A stretch of 64,000 bases of DNA from Daucus carota subsp. sativus (GCF_001625215.2 NC_030385.2:7495135-7559134), one strand, 5' to 3'; positions 11,871-23,056 are shown, counted from the first letter of the stretch. Program-made: numbers and translations. Notes: a model not told the origin generated them from the letters alone.

Positions 11871-12459
11871 ATTACGTGTATAAATTTATTTTCATTTTTT
11901 CACAATGAATTATAGTCCAATTTTGCAATTTTATATATTAGTATTGGTATTACATCAAGATTTCTATAATATAAATTTATTTTATCCTACAAATATTAAC
12001 TTTGAAACATTAATATACTTTTTATAGACAGCCATAAAATTTGTTTTGTTCATCGGACATGTTTGTTGTTGTTAATTTTTATATTATTTACTTTGTATAC
12101 ATGAAAAAATTATTCATGCATTATCTGTTTGCTCCGTTCAAGCAACTTTTAAGAGGGTAGTTATGTTTAAGTTAGATGTTTTTGTGCATAATCAATCCAA
12201 AAAAATTGGAGGAAGGTGACAATGTAAGAACATGATTACTTAAAAAAAAAACAAATAAAATTGAGATTCGTCATGCTTTAAATTGTTAATTACGTGTATA
12301 AATTTATTTTCATTTTTTCACCATGAATTATAGTCCAATTTTGCAATTTTATATATTAGTATTGGTATTACATCAAAATTTCTATAATATAAATTTATTT
12401 TATCCCACAAATATTAACTTTGAAACATTAATATACTTTTTATAAACAGCCATAAAATT
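11871..12459 (+). repeat. 171-bp direct repeat pair
   Basis: About 11871-12041 (ATTACGTGTATAAATTTATT to CAGCCATAAAAT) is repeated at about 12289-12459 with only a few substitutions. The second copy leads directly into the Helitron 3' end. The first copy begins at the right edge of the fold-back element. Confidence 0.8.
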
Positions 12460-12509
12460 ATTTTATTCTACAAATATTATTATTGAATCATTAATATAAT
12501 TTTTTATAG

Positions 12510-12538
12510 GCCGCCGCAACGCGCGGCTTCTCAACTAG
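12510..12538 (+). mobile_element. Helitron 3' terminus (+ orientation)
   Basis: A GC-rich hairpin (GCCGC, loop AACGC, GCGGC; 12513-12527) stands alone in AT-rich DNA. It is followed by seven bases, then CTAG (12535-12538) and T. This is the Helitron 3' signature. The 5' TC end was not identified; it would lie upstream and probably encloses the repeats from about 10 kb on. Confidence 0.7.
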
Positions 12539-12803
12539 TTAACTAATATTTTAAGAGAATCACTGATGAGGAAAAAATTTCAGTTCATTAACATGTCATT
12601 CAAATTCATTATATATGATATAAAACTAAATCCAATTACAACGTTTTTCTAGGAGTTCAAATTTTTTTTGGGATTAAACTAAATTTTGTATTATTTTATA
12701 TATATAAATTATTTTCAGGGCCAAAATGATAAACTGATATAAATGTTGTAATGCAGGCAATATAAATTGAGTGAAAATGCAGAGGGAGGTGACATAAAAG
12801 TTA

Positions 12804-13099
12804 CTCCCTCCGTCGTTCTTTACAGTTTCCTTTTTGGGATGTCCCATCCAATTCTTTACATTCCAAAACTTACCAAAAATAGTCAATGGGTCCCACCACT
12901 TCCCAACTTTTCCTCCCTTTTCACACTAATTTTACTCCCTTTTCACACTACTTTTACTCCACTATCTCTCTTTTATTCATTAAAAATTGATGGGTCCCAC
13001 CACTTCACCCACTTTTTTTCCTCTTTTCCACTACTTTATACATATTTCTTAACCTCCGTGCCCAAACCAAACGTAAAGAATTGGCTGGGACGGAGGGAG
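12804..13099. mobile_element. Stowaway-type MITE
   Basis: Terminal inverted repeats CTCCCTCCGTCG... and ...GGGACGGAGGGAG are flanked by TA on each side (12802-12803, 13100-13101). The inner arms also pair (TTCTTTACATTCC against GTAAAGAATTGG). The size of 296 bp suits a Tc1/Mariner-derived MITE. Confidence 0.85.
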
Positions 13100-13101
13100 T
13101 A

Positions 13102-13700
13102 TTTAGTACCGGATTCCTATATTGTGATAGTATTTGTTGAATGCGAGCGACTTAGAGTTATTTATCAGTACCTTGGACTGTAGCACTGAACAGTTGAAAA
13201 ATTCGGCCTTTGCTCTCTTCATCTAATTAATCGGTGCTAACTTTAACCAATATCCGTGTTTCCAGACTCTTTAACGCTCTCAATCATGCATCTCACGCAC
13301 GTGCAAATTACTTTTTATTTTATATAATGGACAAATTTAAAAAAAATAATTACTCGTTTAAGTGGATCAAAAGTCAGAAGTAAATAATTTAATAACGTGT
13401 TTGGAAAAGAAGTAGAAACTGTGTGAAAAAAGTTAGCATTCTCAGTTTCATAAAAGTGCTTCGACTTATTTACACAAACGGGATAAGCGAAGTAGAAGGT
13501 GGTTATAAACAAACAAGCCCTTAAATTTTTCTCAAAGTAAGTTTAAGCGAACTTAGATATTGTAGTCTTGATTCGACGGTATACATAATTTGAATTTAAT
13601 TATAAATTGAATTGATTTAGATTATTTAGATTTAAAATGAGTTCCACTCGAATTTGATTTGAATTTAATTGAATTTAAAAGACGTCTAATATTATTGGTG

Positions 13701-13701
<1 letters not shown>
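13102..13701. other. Intergenic DNA with a MITE remnant
   Basis: No coding region is seen. The stretch 13400-13525 (AGTGCTTCGACTTATTTACAC, ending AACAAACAAGCCC) resembles part of the AAGTGCTT-rich MITE described at 14900-15144, without clear ends. Confidence 0.4.

Positions 13702-13776
<75 letters not shown>
13702..13776. repeat. (TA)n microsatellite
   Basis: An uninterrupted TA dinucleotide run of about 75 bp. Open frames across it on both strands are artefacts of the dinucleotide repeat. Confidence 0.98.
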
Positions 13777-13780
<4 letters not shown>

Positions 13781-14899
13781 TCAACGTTTGGATAGTCCAG
13801 ATCACTCTTTTTCGACATTATTAAAATATATGTATGCATGACACGATTGTTGGTTCTCACTATTTTGAGAAATGATCTTAAATACCATCATCGAAGACAA
13901 TTTTGACTTGTCATTTTGTAATTCAAAATGCCAGAGGGTGTACTGTTTATCTTTTTTTTCTTCTCGACTATACATGATCTAACGTATTGAAATCCTAAAT
14001 ATTATTTCATGTAACGTTTTCCCCTGAAACGATGTGTTGTAATATTTTTCGGACCCTAATTGCAACACAATCTAACATTTCCTTTCAAAAATCAAAATAT
14101 TGTACTATCCGATTTTAATAAATGATATTTTGGATCATTTATCCCAACTATATTTTTTTGAACATTACCTTTGGATTTTGTGACATCGGGAGCCTTTTCT
14201 CGCAAGGTAGAACCTTCAGACATAATTTTGAGAATCGATTTTTCTTTTTGATATTTATTTAAAATACACAAATTTAAAGGGTGTATTCATGGGATTTCAA
14301 AAGATTTTTTCATTTATGAAATCTGAGTGTGTTTAACTCAGATTTTGGAAAATGTATCAAGATCTTGAACTATTCAATTAAGATTTTAAATCATACTGCA
14401 AAATCTAGTGATATATTTAAATCATGCGTAAAAATCCTACTCATTTCAAATTGAAATCCGAAAATATTCAATTCAGATTTTAAAAAATATATCAGAATAT
14501 TAAATTATTTAATTAAAATATTAAATTATATTATAAAATCTATTAGTAATCGATCGAAATTTAATTTATACTTAAAAATCGTGCTCATTTCACATTTCAT
14601 CCGCCCAAAAATTTCGTAGTTATCCTTACTCATGAAAATCTGTACTTAGCGACAAGAATCAAAAGATAATGCAGATACATACAGAGACCAGATAAAAAGT
14701 TTAGAAGTTTCTCATGCACATAGTTTAACTCCTCGCTCGTCTAAACAACTAATAATACAATAATATAAAAGTATGTAGGACTATTTATCCCAAATATTAT
14801 TTTTAAATCAAGTGATATATAATTTTAATTATATGGTCGATGCGCAAAGATCTCATTACTATTAATAAGTGTCGAACCAATTATACGTTGCACACATAG
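13777..14899. other. AT-rich intergenic DNA with a MITE-like block
   Basis: No gene is seen. The stretch from about 14278 to 14620 (GGGTGTATTCATGGGATTTC, with repeated ATTCAGATTTTAAA and AAAATCC words) resembles the block inside the first intron of the TANGO2-like gene (15591-16035), so both may be copies of one MITE family. Confidence 0.45.
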
Positions 14900-15144
14900 G
14901 TGGTGTTTGGTTGCCCAGTATAAGTCGACTTCTGGGCTTATAAGTTATAAGTATTTATTTGTACCGTTTGTGTAAAAAGTTAAGAAGCACTTAAAAGAAG
15001 TTAGGATTGCTATCTTTTGTTTCAGGACTTCTGCTTATTTCCCAAACAGTTTAATCACTTATAAGTCTTAACTTGCTTCTGACTTCTATTTCACTTTTTT
15101 ATTTTAAGCAAAAAACACTTATTTTAAGCTCAGCCAAACGGCCC
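14900..15144. mobile_element. MITE with GG(T/C)GTTTGG termini
   Basis: The left end GTGGTGTTTGG and right end CCAAACGGCCC are imperfect inverted repeats. The interior has paired AAGTGCTT/AAGCACTT and CTTATAAGT words. CATAG flanks both sides (14895-14899 and 15145-15149), perhaps the target duplication. The superfamily (hAT-like or other) is not settled. Confidence 0.6.
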
Positions 15145-15364
15145 CATAGTATTTCAGAAAAAATAAATTTAAACATTTTAAAATATTAAACAACCTTGGG
15201 AGGTGGGAGGAATTGTCTTACATGGATCATCATGCATTAAACTCAGAGATTTTCTGAGTCTAGGTAGGCCCCGTCCAGTAAAACCAACACCTCTAGTGGG
15301 CCCGCCCCTTTGATAAACATCGACTCAAGCTGCTTACTGAAACCACAGGAACACAACGTATGCG

Positions 15365-15375
15365 TATATATAAAG
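15365..15375 (+). promoter_or_regulatory. TATA box of the TANGO2-like gene
   Basis: TATATATAAAG lies 55-65 bp upstream of the ATG at 15430, in a less AT-rich surrounding, so a leader of about 30 bases is expected. Confidence 0.6.
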
Positions 15376-15429
15376 GGGAGCCAGAGGTTTAAGCACACAC
15401 TAAAAAATAGCAGTAGCTTGGCAAAAAAA

Positions 15430-17328
15430 ATGTGCATTGCAGTGTTTTTATGGCAATCTCATCCTCTGTATCCGTTTCTGCTCCTTCTCAACAGGGATGA
15501 GTACCACAACAGGCATGTCATCTTTCTTTTCTTTTCGAAATTCTGTCAGTCCATACTGCATAGTAACATCGTGGTTTCAGAGGTGTATTTAATTGAGATC
15601 TAAAAGATATTTATGAAAACTGAGGATGTTTAACTCGTATTTTAAAAAATATATCGGAATCTTGAGATATTTTGTTTGGATTTTAAATTATACTATAAAA
15701 TTTGTTAGTATTCAATCATGATTTTAAATTGTGTTCAAAAATGTGATGGTGTTGAATTAAGATTTTTTAAAATTTTATGATATTCAAATGTTGACGGATT
15801 TTTATGGACTTCATAAAATGATGGATTTTATGAAACTGTTTAGTGTATTTTGAGATATGTGGAATCTCACCAAAATTCATGATAATTTGAAGTACTGTGC
15901 TTAAATTCGAAAAACTCTACTTCAATTCTACGATATTTTATCTAGAGTCTGATAAAATTAAAATCAGATACAATTTATTAAAATTCATATATACTATATA
16001 AAATCCATTAAAATTCGAGTCGAATACAGCCAAAAATTGTTTGGTGTATTTTTGGTTTTTATCGATGGTGTGACATAATATAGGTAGCTTGTGTGATTGA
16101 TAAACAGGCCGACGAAAGCGAGTGGATGGTGGGAAGGAGGTGAGATACTGGGAGGGCAAGATGAGGTGGGAGGAGGGACATGGTTGGCTTGTTCTAAACA
16201 AGGGAGAGTTGCTTTTCTTACTAATGTGCTGGAGCTTCATGCTTCCCCTGAGGCCAAGACCAGAGGAGACCTGCCTGTCCGTTTCCTCGAGAGCAACAAG
16301 AGCCCCAAGGCATTTGCTGAAGAATTGGTGAAAGAGGCGCACCAGTACAACGGCTTCAATCTCGTAATGGCTGATCTTGTTTGCAAGAGCATGTTCTACA
16401 TCTCCAATAGGCCTAAAGGGGAACCTGTCTTGATTCAGGAGGTGAAGCCTGGTGTTCATGTGCTCTCAAATGCAAAGTTGGACTCTCCCTGGCCTAAGGT
16501 TAGACTATAAGTTTCATTTGTATGTGTCTTATTAGTTTATCATGTGTGTTACTGTCCAAAAAAATATAATTTGACATGGTATTTTCATATCCAGGCTCAA
16601 CGTTTGGAGCTCAAATTCAGGAAGCTGATTGAGAATGCAGAAGATGCTATCTCGATGGAGGAACTGGCTGAGAAACTAATGAGGGACAAGGAAAAAGTTG
16701 CTGACAGAAGCAAACTACCTCACATTCATTCACTTGATTGGGAGTACGATCTTAGCTCCATCTTCGTGGAAGTAGACACCCCATTGGTACACACAAAACC
16801 TTGTAATTCTTGGTTTTTATTTGGCTTGATTTACTTTTTTCCGAAAAATGAAACAGACCAAGTGGTTGTTTGGCAACATGGGCTTATGGCTTATACACAA
16901 AGAAGCGGCCTTAAGCTTTTCTTGGATCGTTTGGCTAGCTAATAGAAGTACTTAAAACGATGCTTGAGAAGCCAATTTTTTTGGTTTGGATCGCTTCTTC
17001 CTAAGTTTTAAGCCACGGGGACCAAACACTTTTAATAATTTATAAGTCCAGACCAATTTTTTACTTATAATTCACTTCATTACTCTAAACAATAAGTCAT
17101 TTCTTTTAACCCGAGACAAACGGCCCTTAATTACGTTCATATCCTGATTTTTTCTTGATTTGATGTCAGGGGTGCTATGGCACTAGAAGTACTGCTGGTA
17201 TAAAAGTGAGAGCTAGTGGGGAAGTCAGCTTTCACGAGATCTACCTGGAAAACAACAAATGGAAAGCTCATACCGTTACTTACAACATTCATAGGAGCAA
17301 TCAGAAGGTTGAGCAACTTTGCATATGA
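15430..17328 (+). CDS. TANGO2: TANGO2 homologue (NRDE/TANGO2 family)
   Basis: Four exons join in frame: 15430-15512, 16108-16498, 16595-16786 and 17170-17328, giving about 273 residues, the usual family length. The start MCIAVFLWQSHPLYPFLLLL and the NRDEYHNRPT motif across the first junction define the NRDE domain; GGTWLA and NGFNL-type segments follow. The family is conserved from bacteria to plants and animals. The animal protein is linked to Golgi organisation and, more recently, to lipid or haem handling; the exact biochemical role is unsettled. The start was chosen because the family begins MC(I)A at this point. Intron 1 has a GC donor (AACAG|GCATGT) and an AG acceptor, needed to form the Arg codon. 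Introns 1 and 3 both hold MITE-like DNA. Confidence 0.9.
15591..16035. repeat. MITE-like block in intron 1 of TANGO2
   Basis: AT-rich block beginning AGGTGTATTTAATTG and ending GTCGAATACAGCC. It contains inverted TTTATGAAA/TTCATAAA and ATTTTAAATTATACTATAAAAT words and resembles 14278-14620. The termini are not sharply defined. Confidence 0.45.
16862..17127. mobile_element. MITE in intron 3 of TANGO2
   Basis: Left end GTGGTTGTTTGG and right end ACAAACGGCCC are related to the termini of the 14900-15144 element. The interior has paired AAGCC/GGCTT blocks. It fills most of intron 3 without disturbing the splice sites. Confidence 0.55.
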
Positions 17329-18073
17329 AACATCAAACTTGTGTACTGCACTTGGTGAAGAACTCAAGTTTGCCTGTTGATAAAGCTATCGCTTTATTAC
17401 TACAACTACTACTGGTCTCTTGTTACCTAGTATTGATAAATGTCCTTTTAGTTGCACCATTCGAATTTCGTCCAAACAAAACTTTCGTCACATGTCTTCA
17501 TGTGTATTTGGATTAATATGTAACCGTCTTTGGTCTTCTTTTTCTTTTCTAAACAATCTTTCCGTTTAGGTTTTATTGTGCGTTCTTTCGGTATATTCAA
17601 AGTTTTCCTTATTTAAGTGGGACCAATTGCACGTTTATATTCTTTAATCTTGACTAACCTTATTTGTAATGGGTACGCTCCCCTCACAGCCGCATGCGAG
17701 AGATGTGGTTAAGTAAGAGTACGTTTTTTGGATGTTTGGATTAATATTCAGCGGTCGGTATTATAATATTTTTTTTAATACGTCCAATGTTTTTATTTGT
17801 TGGACGCCGAATCATCAAACGCTTTTTATAACATATTTTTTAATACGTCCAATGTTTTTATTTGTTGGACGCCTAATCATCAAACGCTTTTTATAGTGCT
17901 GGATGGGCTTCGCCCAGCTGTTAAAAGACGCCGAATATATTGTAAATATGTTACTATCCTGGCCGCTCATAATTCATCCAACAGCTCAAAAGCAGTAGGT
18001 TATATAAGATGTATCGTTGCTGGGACCAGGACCCATTTGCAATACATGTTCATATACTTTAGTATTGTTTAAA
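17329..18073. other. 3' flank of TANGO2 and intergenic DNA
   Basis: The 3' UTR of the TANGO2-like gene is expected in the first 200-300 bases. The only structure seen beyond it is the tandem pair at 17766-17895. No coding region was supported. Confidence 0.4.
17766..17895 (+). repeat. 65-bp tandem duplication
   Basis: TAATACGTCCAATGTTTTTA... followed by GGACGCC(G/T)AATCATC and AAACGCTTTTTATA occurs twice, starting at 17776 and 17841, with only a few differences. Confidence 0.85.
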
Positions 18074-18261
18074 CGGTTTTTCTAGTGTGTGGCGTGAGAT
18101 TTTATAAGTTAGACTCATTTTTATTGGCTCTTATATCTCAATAATGGTGGACCCCTACATATACAATCACCACACCAATCAAACTCTTCCAATTATATAA
18201 AATTCCGCAATTAAAATTCCGCAATTAGCATGTGCTCATGGGGCACACATTAGACAAACCC
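18074..18261. mobile_element. Mutator-type MITE, copy 1
   Basis: Begins CGGTTTTTCTAGTGTGTG and ends GCACACATTAGACAAACC(C), matching the termini of the copies at 24134 and 39750. Internal markers TTGGCTCTTATATCTC and AATGGTGGACCCC are shared. Flanking 9-mers TTGTTTAAA and TTGTTTCAT agree at seven of nine positions, consistent with an aged 9-bp target duplication. Confidence 0.75.
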
Positions 18262-19787
18262 TTGTTTCATTTATCTTACTCGAAGAAATAAGTTTTTTAT
18301 TTTCTTATTTGATTTGTCTTGTTTTCAAGTTAAAAAAATTATTGCTAAAAAAAATATGTGTAATTGTGATTATTTTTTCCCAAACAAGTTCATTCATATC
18401 CTTTTTCCTCATAAAAGATGTAGAGTAATGTTATGTATCCCAAATTTTGTCCTAAAATTTTCCCTAAATGACGTGACAAACAAATAACTAATTTATGCTG
18501 GAAAAATTCTACGTATCTCGAATCTTGTCTCAAATATTTTTCTTAAATGATGTGACAAACAAATGACTTATTCTAATTTGATAGTTTATGTGCATACTTG
18601 AGGTTCATTATTGACAAATTATTGACAAACGAATGTCTAATTTCAATTGGATGCTTTATGTGTGTACTTGGAGGTCTATCATTATTTACGTGAGTATAAT
18701 CAATCTAACATTCCCGACTAGAACTTGAGAAAAAAAACATTGACAATAATTTTCATGATACCCAACATTTTTTAATTGGGTGATTTATATGCATAAAAAG
18801 GACCCATTATTATAAATGTGAATGTAACTAGCTAAATGTTGCCCATTAAAATTTAGAAAAAAAATATAAATAATTTTAAGGATACCTTATATTTTTCAAA
18901 AATGTATGTCCAGGTGATATTTAACCACGACTGACATGGTTCGTAACCATGACTGACATCCTTTTATGGTTGCGGCTTGCTTGTTTTTATCCAAAGATGA
19001 AATTCTTAATGATACTTGGTTATATTCACCGATTTTGGCAATAATAGCTTGGTTTACAGGGAGATTACCGCATTTTATGTGTATTCAATCTGAAACCAGA
19101 AGTAAAAATTTCGACATATAGGGATTATATAAAAATTTATTTCGATGAATGGACCAGACGGATCATTTCTCACCAACACTAACTAAAGGCTGACACTACC
19201 TGGTTCTGGAACCTACACGCCGATGCTCCCGATTTTAATAGCTATACCAGTAATTTGGAGGAGATCTCTCGAAAAGTCCGATAACATATATTTTCTTCCA
19301 AACAACAACGTAGATAAATCAAATAAACTTCTCAACACCTTTAGATTACCGCCAATCTTTCAAACATCACCGCTTCTCATAATTCTGAACTGCTGGTTGA
19401 TTCTTCTCATAAGGTAATTAACTGTATATATAATTTACTCATCTTTGACTATAAATCGAGCATATATTAGATATATTGGATTTCATAATCTTCATCGAAA
19501 CACATAATTTTGTTCTTAGAGATAGAATAAACAGAAAAGCCTACTGTTATTCATCGAATTGTATGCTTGTTTGAGTGATCAAAAATTATCGTCATCACCC
19601 TCCTTTGTGGAAGCAGGAATAATACCATATCTTCACTCGAATTCAAAACTCATAATCTGAGTTTTTTTCCTTTCCAAAATGGATATAAAATATACGGTAT
19701 TACCAAATCTTTTGGTACAAAACTTAAAAATCACCAAGCTACATGATACATGTGCATAGGCCATCGTGAATATCCAATAATCCGGTT
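18262..19787. other. Intergenic DNA with degenerate repeats and a possible gene fragment
   Basis: The phrase CTAAATGACGTGACAAACAA recurs in degenerate form two to three times between 18420 and 18640. From about 19040 to 19430 the base composition is less AT-rich and forward frames give short coding-like runs (for example YIKIYFDEWTRRIISHQ near 19120 and [14 protein letters not shown] near 19195) broken by stops. I could not name a family; it may be a decayed gene fragment. Confidence 0.35.
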
Positions 19788-19985
19788 TGGGCCCTAAACT
19801 AAGATGAAAAATTTGAGATCCCGCCCAAAAGGATACATATACTTTTTCATTTACCCTCCGCTACTTACTTGAATTTTCGTTTTCCCCCTCTTAACCCTCA
19901 CCCCTCGGTCCCCTTATATTCACTCCCCTCCCGTTAGCTCTCAATTCACTCAACTCTCGCCCCTTTCTCTATCGACAAACCCTAG
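19788..19985 (+). promoter_or_regulatory. HMGB gene 1 promoter: site II and telo-box
   Basis: TGGGCCC (19788-19794, site II-type TCP element) and AAACCCTAG (19977-19985, telo-box) lie in this order upstream of a spliced leader. The pair is typical of plant genes expressed in dividing cells. The same two motifs, with the same order and similar spacing, occur before HMGB gene 2. A leader intron follows (donor near 20007, acceptor near 20103). Confidence 0.7.
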
Positions 19986-20111
19986 TTTATTTTTCTCGCT
20001 AATTAGGTAATTTTTCGTCGATTTCTCTCCGTTTTTTCCTTCTCATCTCAATTGCTGTGTTAATTACTGCTTTGATTGAGGCTAATTTGTTTTTTTTCAA
20101 CAGTTTTCGCT

Positions 20112-21092
20112 ATGAAAGGAGGTAGATCTAAAGCTGGATCCAAAAACGATGGCAAGTATGTCATACATATCTATTTGTTTTGTATCTATCGTTTTGTTTT
20201 GGAGTTTCGTGTGGATGCGTGTGATTGTGCGTGTTTATGTGTGTGTTTGAGTTGATTTTAGGTTTAATTTTGTGTCTGTGGATGTTTGCAGGCTATCTGT
20301 GAAAAAGAAGGAGAAAAAGGTGAAGGACCCTAACAAGCCTAAGAGGCCTCCAAGTGCTTTCTTTGTCTTCATGTATGTTTCCGCTTTTTCGGCTTTGTTA
20401 GATTTTGATTTTTAGTTTAATTATGCGATTTTTTGTTTTTATGTTGACTGTTGGTAATGGATGTTTTGACGCCTTCTGTTTTGACGGGCTGTTATTTTTC
20501 GATTATGCAGGGAGGGTTTCAGGAAGCAGTTTAAGGAAAAGAACCCTGCTGTCAAGGGAGTTGCCGCTGTAAGTTGTGTTTTATAACTGTTTTGTGTTTT
20601 TGTCTATATATGTTTGTGTGATTTATGCTTATTTTGTTGTTATGTGTTAATTTGTGAATTTAATTGGATTCTAGATGGGGAAAGCGGGTGGAGATGCGTG
20701 GAGGTCGATGTCTGATGAGGTAGTTATTGTTATGCAAATGATAGTTGGTTGAGCTTGTTATGGATTTTGATTAAATTTGGTTTAGATTCTTGTATTTAAC
20801 TGTGGTTGTGTTTGCGTATCACAGGACAAGGCTGAGTTTGTGACTATTGCTGAACAAAGGAAGAAGGAATATGAGAAGAAGATTAAAGCTTATGATAGCA
20901 AGCAGGTAGCCTAAATTTGGGTTTCTTTGTTTATCTCTTCTTAAATATTAATGACTTGACTGGGGAAGTAATTTGAACCTAAAATAACTTTAGGCTGGAG
21001 GAGAAATGGAGGAGGATGAATCTGACAAGTCGAAGTCTGAGGTTGCTGATGAAGATGAAGAGGGTAGCGAAGAGGAAGAAGATGATGATTAA
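20112..21092 (+). CDS. HMGB: HMGB-type high mobility group protein, copy 1
   Basis: Six coding exons (20112-20155, 20292-20372, 20511-20568, 20675-20719, 20825-20905, 20994-21092) encode 135 residues. A basic N-terminus (1-30) leads into one HMG box (about 32-101, starting PKRPPSAFFVFMEGFRKQFK), followed by an acidic tail (about 109-135, ending in five-plus Asp/Glu). One box with a basic head and acidic tail is the plant HMGB2/3/4 layout. These proteins bend DNA without sequence specificity and act as chromatin architectural factors in the nucleus. The Met at 20112 is preferred because MKGG(R/K)SKA is the family start and follows the leader intron. All exons are intact. The paralogue is at 29084. 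Confidence 0.95.
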
Positions 21093-21685
21093 GCTATTTC
21101 CAGTGGCAGAATGCAAGACGGGCTAGCTCTGTATTGCTGTCTTATGTTATGTTAATTACTTTGTTTAGATGTTTTGGTGCTGTTACATTATGATCTCATG
21201 TGTTAGTAGGGGCTGTTGTGCCCCTCTTATCTTTATATCTTAGTCCGTTGAGTAGGCTAGTATGTGCACAGGATGGTGTTTTAGCTACAAATCTTGCTGA
21301 TAACATTCATATAGCAATGGATGGTTTTATTACCGTTTTTAGTTTTATGTTCATTTAGGCTACTACAATTTGCTTTGTTTTTGTTTGGATTTTGGATTGG
21401 TCAGTAGAATTTCACTAAAATTTACTATGATTTCATTCTACATGACTAAGATTAGGAGAACAGAACTGACTGCTTTCAGTCTGATTGTCATGGTTAATGT
21501 GGTACATTCCGGGTTATTTTTCCTTTGCGTGCTTTGATTGTGCTTGCTAGGAACTAGTCAGAATATTCGTCAACGTCATGGATAAAGTATGTTTGGGGAT
21601 TGTACATGGATTTGTAGAAGTACGAAGTTTGTGTTTACATAAAGTGTGTTATGCTACAAAAACAATGCAATTCAGAAACAGATTA
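21093..21685 (+). other. 3' flank of HMGB gene 1
   Basis: The first ~250 bases should be 3' UTR. The first ~350 bases still resemble the 3' flank of HMGB gene 2 (shared TAGCTACAAATCTTGCT, for example), so the duplicated block reaches well past the stop codon. Confidence 0.5.
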
Positions 21686-23056
21686 TTTACATGTAGTTTG
21701 CGGTGTATGGGTCATTAGGGGTGACAATCGTTTCGTTTCGTATACTTTTGTTTCGTGTATTTTCGTGTTTCGTGTACTCAAAGGTGAAACCCGTATCCGC
21801 ACGTTATTTTATTTTTAAAATTGCCGAATTCGTATAAATTGATTTTTGTCCGTATTGCAGATAAATAAACAAAACTTAGTAATTTAATTAAAATAAAAAT
21901 GCAGGAAACGAGAAAACCAAATATGGATGGATTAAATCTTCCACTCCAACATAGGACCTTTACAAAAATAGCAACTCAAGAAAACGTATAAATATATTAT
22001 TATGATTTTGTCTTTTTTTTCTTGCTCAAATTTATATATTAAATTATAAATATAAAATTTATAATAATTAAATCAGAATTTAATAGTTTGTGTTTTGTGA
22101 TTGCCTTGAGTGAAAATCTAAAGAGAACTCAAACAGTAGAGATCTTTCACGATGAGGGTTCAGTGATTCGGTAGAAGAAACTCAATTTTCACCTTTTTAA
22201 CTTAAGAAAGGGTGTAAAGGGTCGCGCTCAAGAGACAAGCAGTCCTTAAAATAGAACCATAAAACCACTAAGGTCTTGCGGCAGAACCTTAAATTTCAAA
22301 TAGATTTTTAGGATCTAAATCTAAATACATGTTTTTTTTTTCATATTTTTCATCGTTGTGTGTGTTCAAAAATAATTTTAAACTATAAAACATAGATATT
22401 GACATTTTTTGCATGTGAAATTCTGCTCAGAACCTTGACTAATACTTAAGTTTTGATGCTTGCAACTTTAGATCAGCAAATACTTAAATAAAATACTAAT
22501 TAAACCAAGACAATTCCCTTATCTGGAGAACAAAACCACAAAACAGAATAACTCGGACCACTTTATAGAATAAAATCACCTGGAACAACGAGAAGATCTA
22601 AGAAAACGAAGGTCAAATCAAAAAAGGTTTTGAATCTTTTGATCGAAAAATAAACTAAAGTAAAAGTTTCAAGGTTCCCTCTCTAATGATTAGTAACAAA
22701 AAAACAATTAAATTTATTTTTTTTAACTGCCCGAGAAGCTGACATTTGAAATCATATCAACTCAAATTAATGTTCACAGTAATTATGAGAGTAATATATT
22801 TTTCATCCACAAAATCGGAAAAATTGTTTCATTAAATCATTTTTAATTGCATTTTTTTCTCAAAATCTTTGTATTATTAATTTTAATTAAAAAATCATCT
22901 CTATAACCATGCGTAGCGGGCAAAAAATCCTAGTTTACATGTAGTTTGCGGTGTATGGGTCATTAGGGGTGACAATCGTTTCGTTTCGTATACTTTTGTT
23001 TCGTGTATTTTCGTGTTTCGTGTACTCAAAGGTGAAACCCGTATCCGCACGTTATT
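21686..23056 (+). repeat. 123-bp perfect direct repeats around a Helitron-like insert
   Basis: 21686-21808 and 22934-23056 (TTTACATGTAGTTTGCGG to CGCACGTTATT) are identical by eye over all 123 bases and lie 1248 bp apart. The second copy starts immediately after a CTAG. The unit is itself rich in TTTCGTGT words. Confidence 0.9.
21809..22933 (+). mobile_element. Helitron-like insert (3' end recognised)
   Basis: The right end CCATGCGTAGCGGGCAAAAA-ATCCTAG stops at CTAG (22930-22933) followed by T. It has the look of a decayed Helitron 3' hairpin (CC-GCG, loop, CGC-GG) in otherwise AT-rich DNA. A canonical TC 5' end was not found after the first 123-bp repeat. No protein is encoded. Confidence 0.45.

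Larger units (their letters stand above)
10519..11873. mobile_element. Fold-back (long inverted-repeat) element with internal tandem repeats
   Basis: The left arm begins AATCAATATACTTATATAAA (10519) and runs through GGAGAAGCGAGGGGCGTGTA and CACATCGCTCCG into an AT-rich tail at about 10630. Its inverted copy occupies about 11760-11873 and ends TATATAAGTATATTGATT. The arms are about 110 bp and nearly complementary. Between them lie extra direct copies of the left arm and of a CAGAATCTGATTTTG-rich body. A compact arm pair (about 11622-11853) forms a second hairpin within the right end. No transposase is present. No clean target duplication was found. It may be nested in the Helitron that ends at 12538. 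Confidence 0.7.

Noticed and set aside
13659-13860. Open frames on both strands with YIYIYI runs
   Set aside because: Produced by the TA microsatellite.
15938-16459. 173-codon minus-strand open frame
   Set aside because: Antisense to exon 2 of the TANGO2-like gene, whose conserved protein is on the plus strand.
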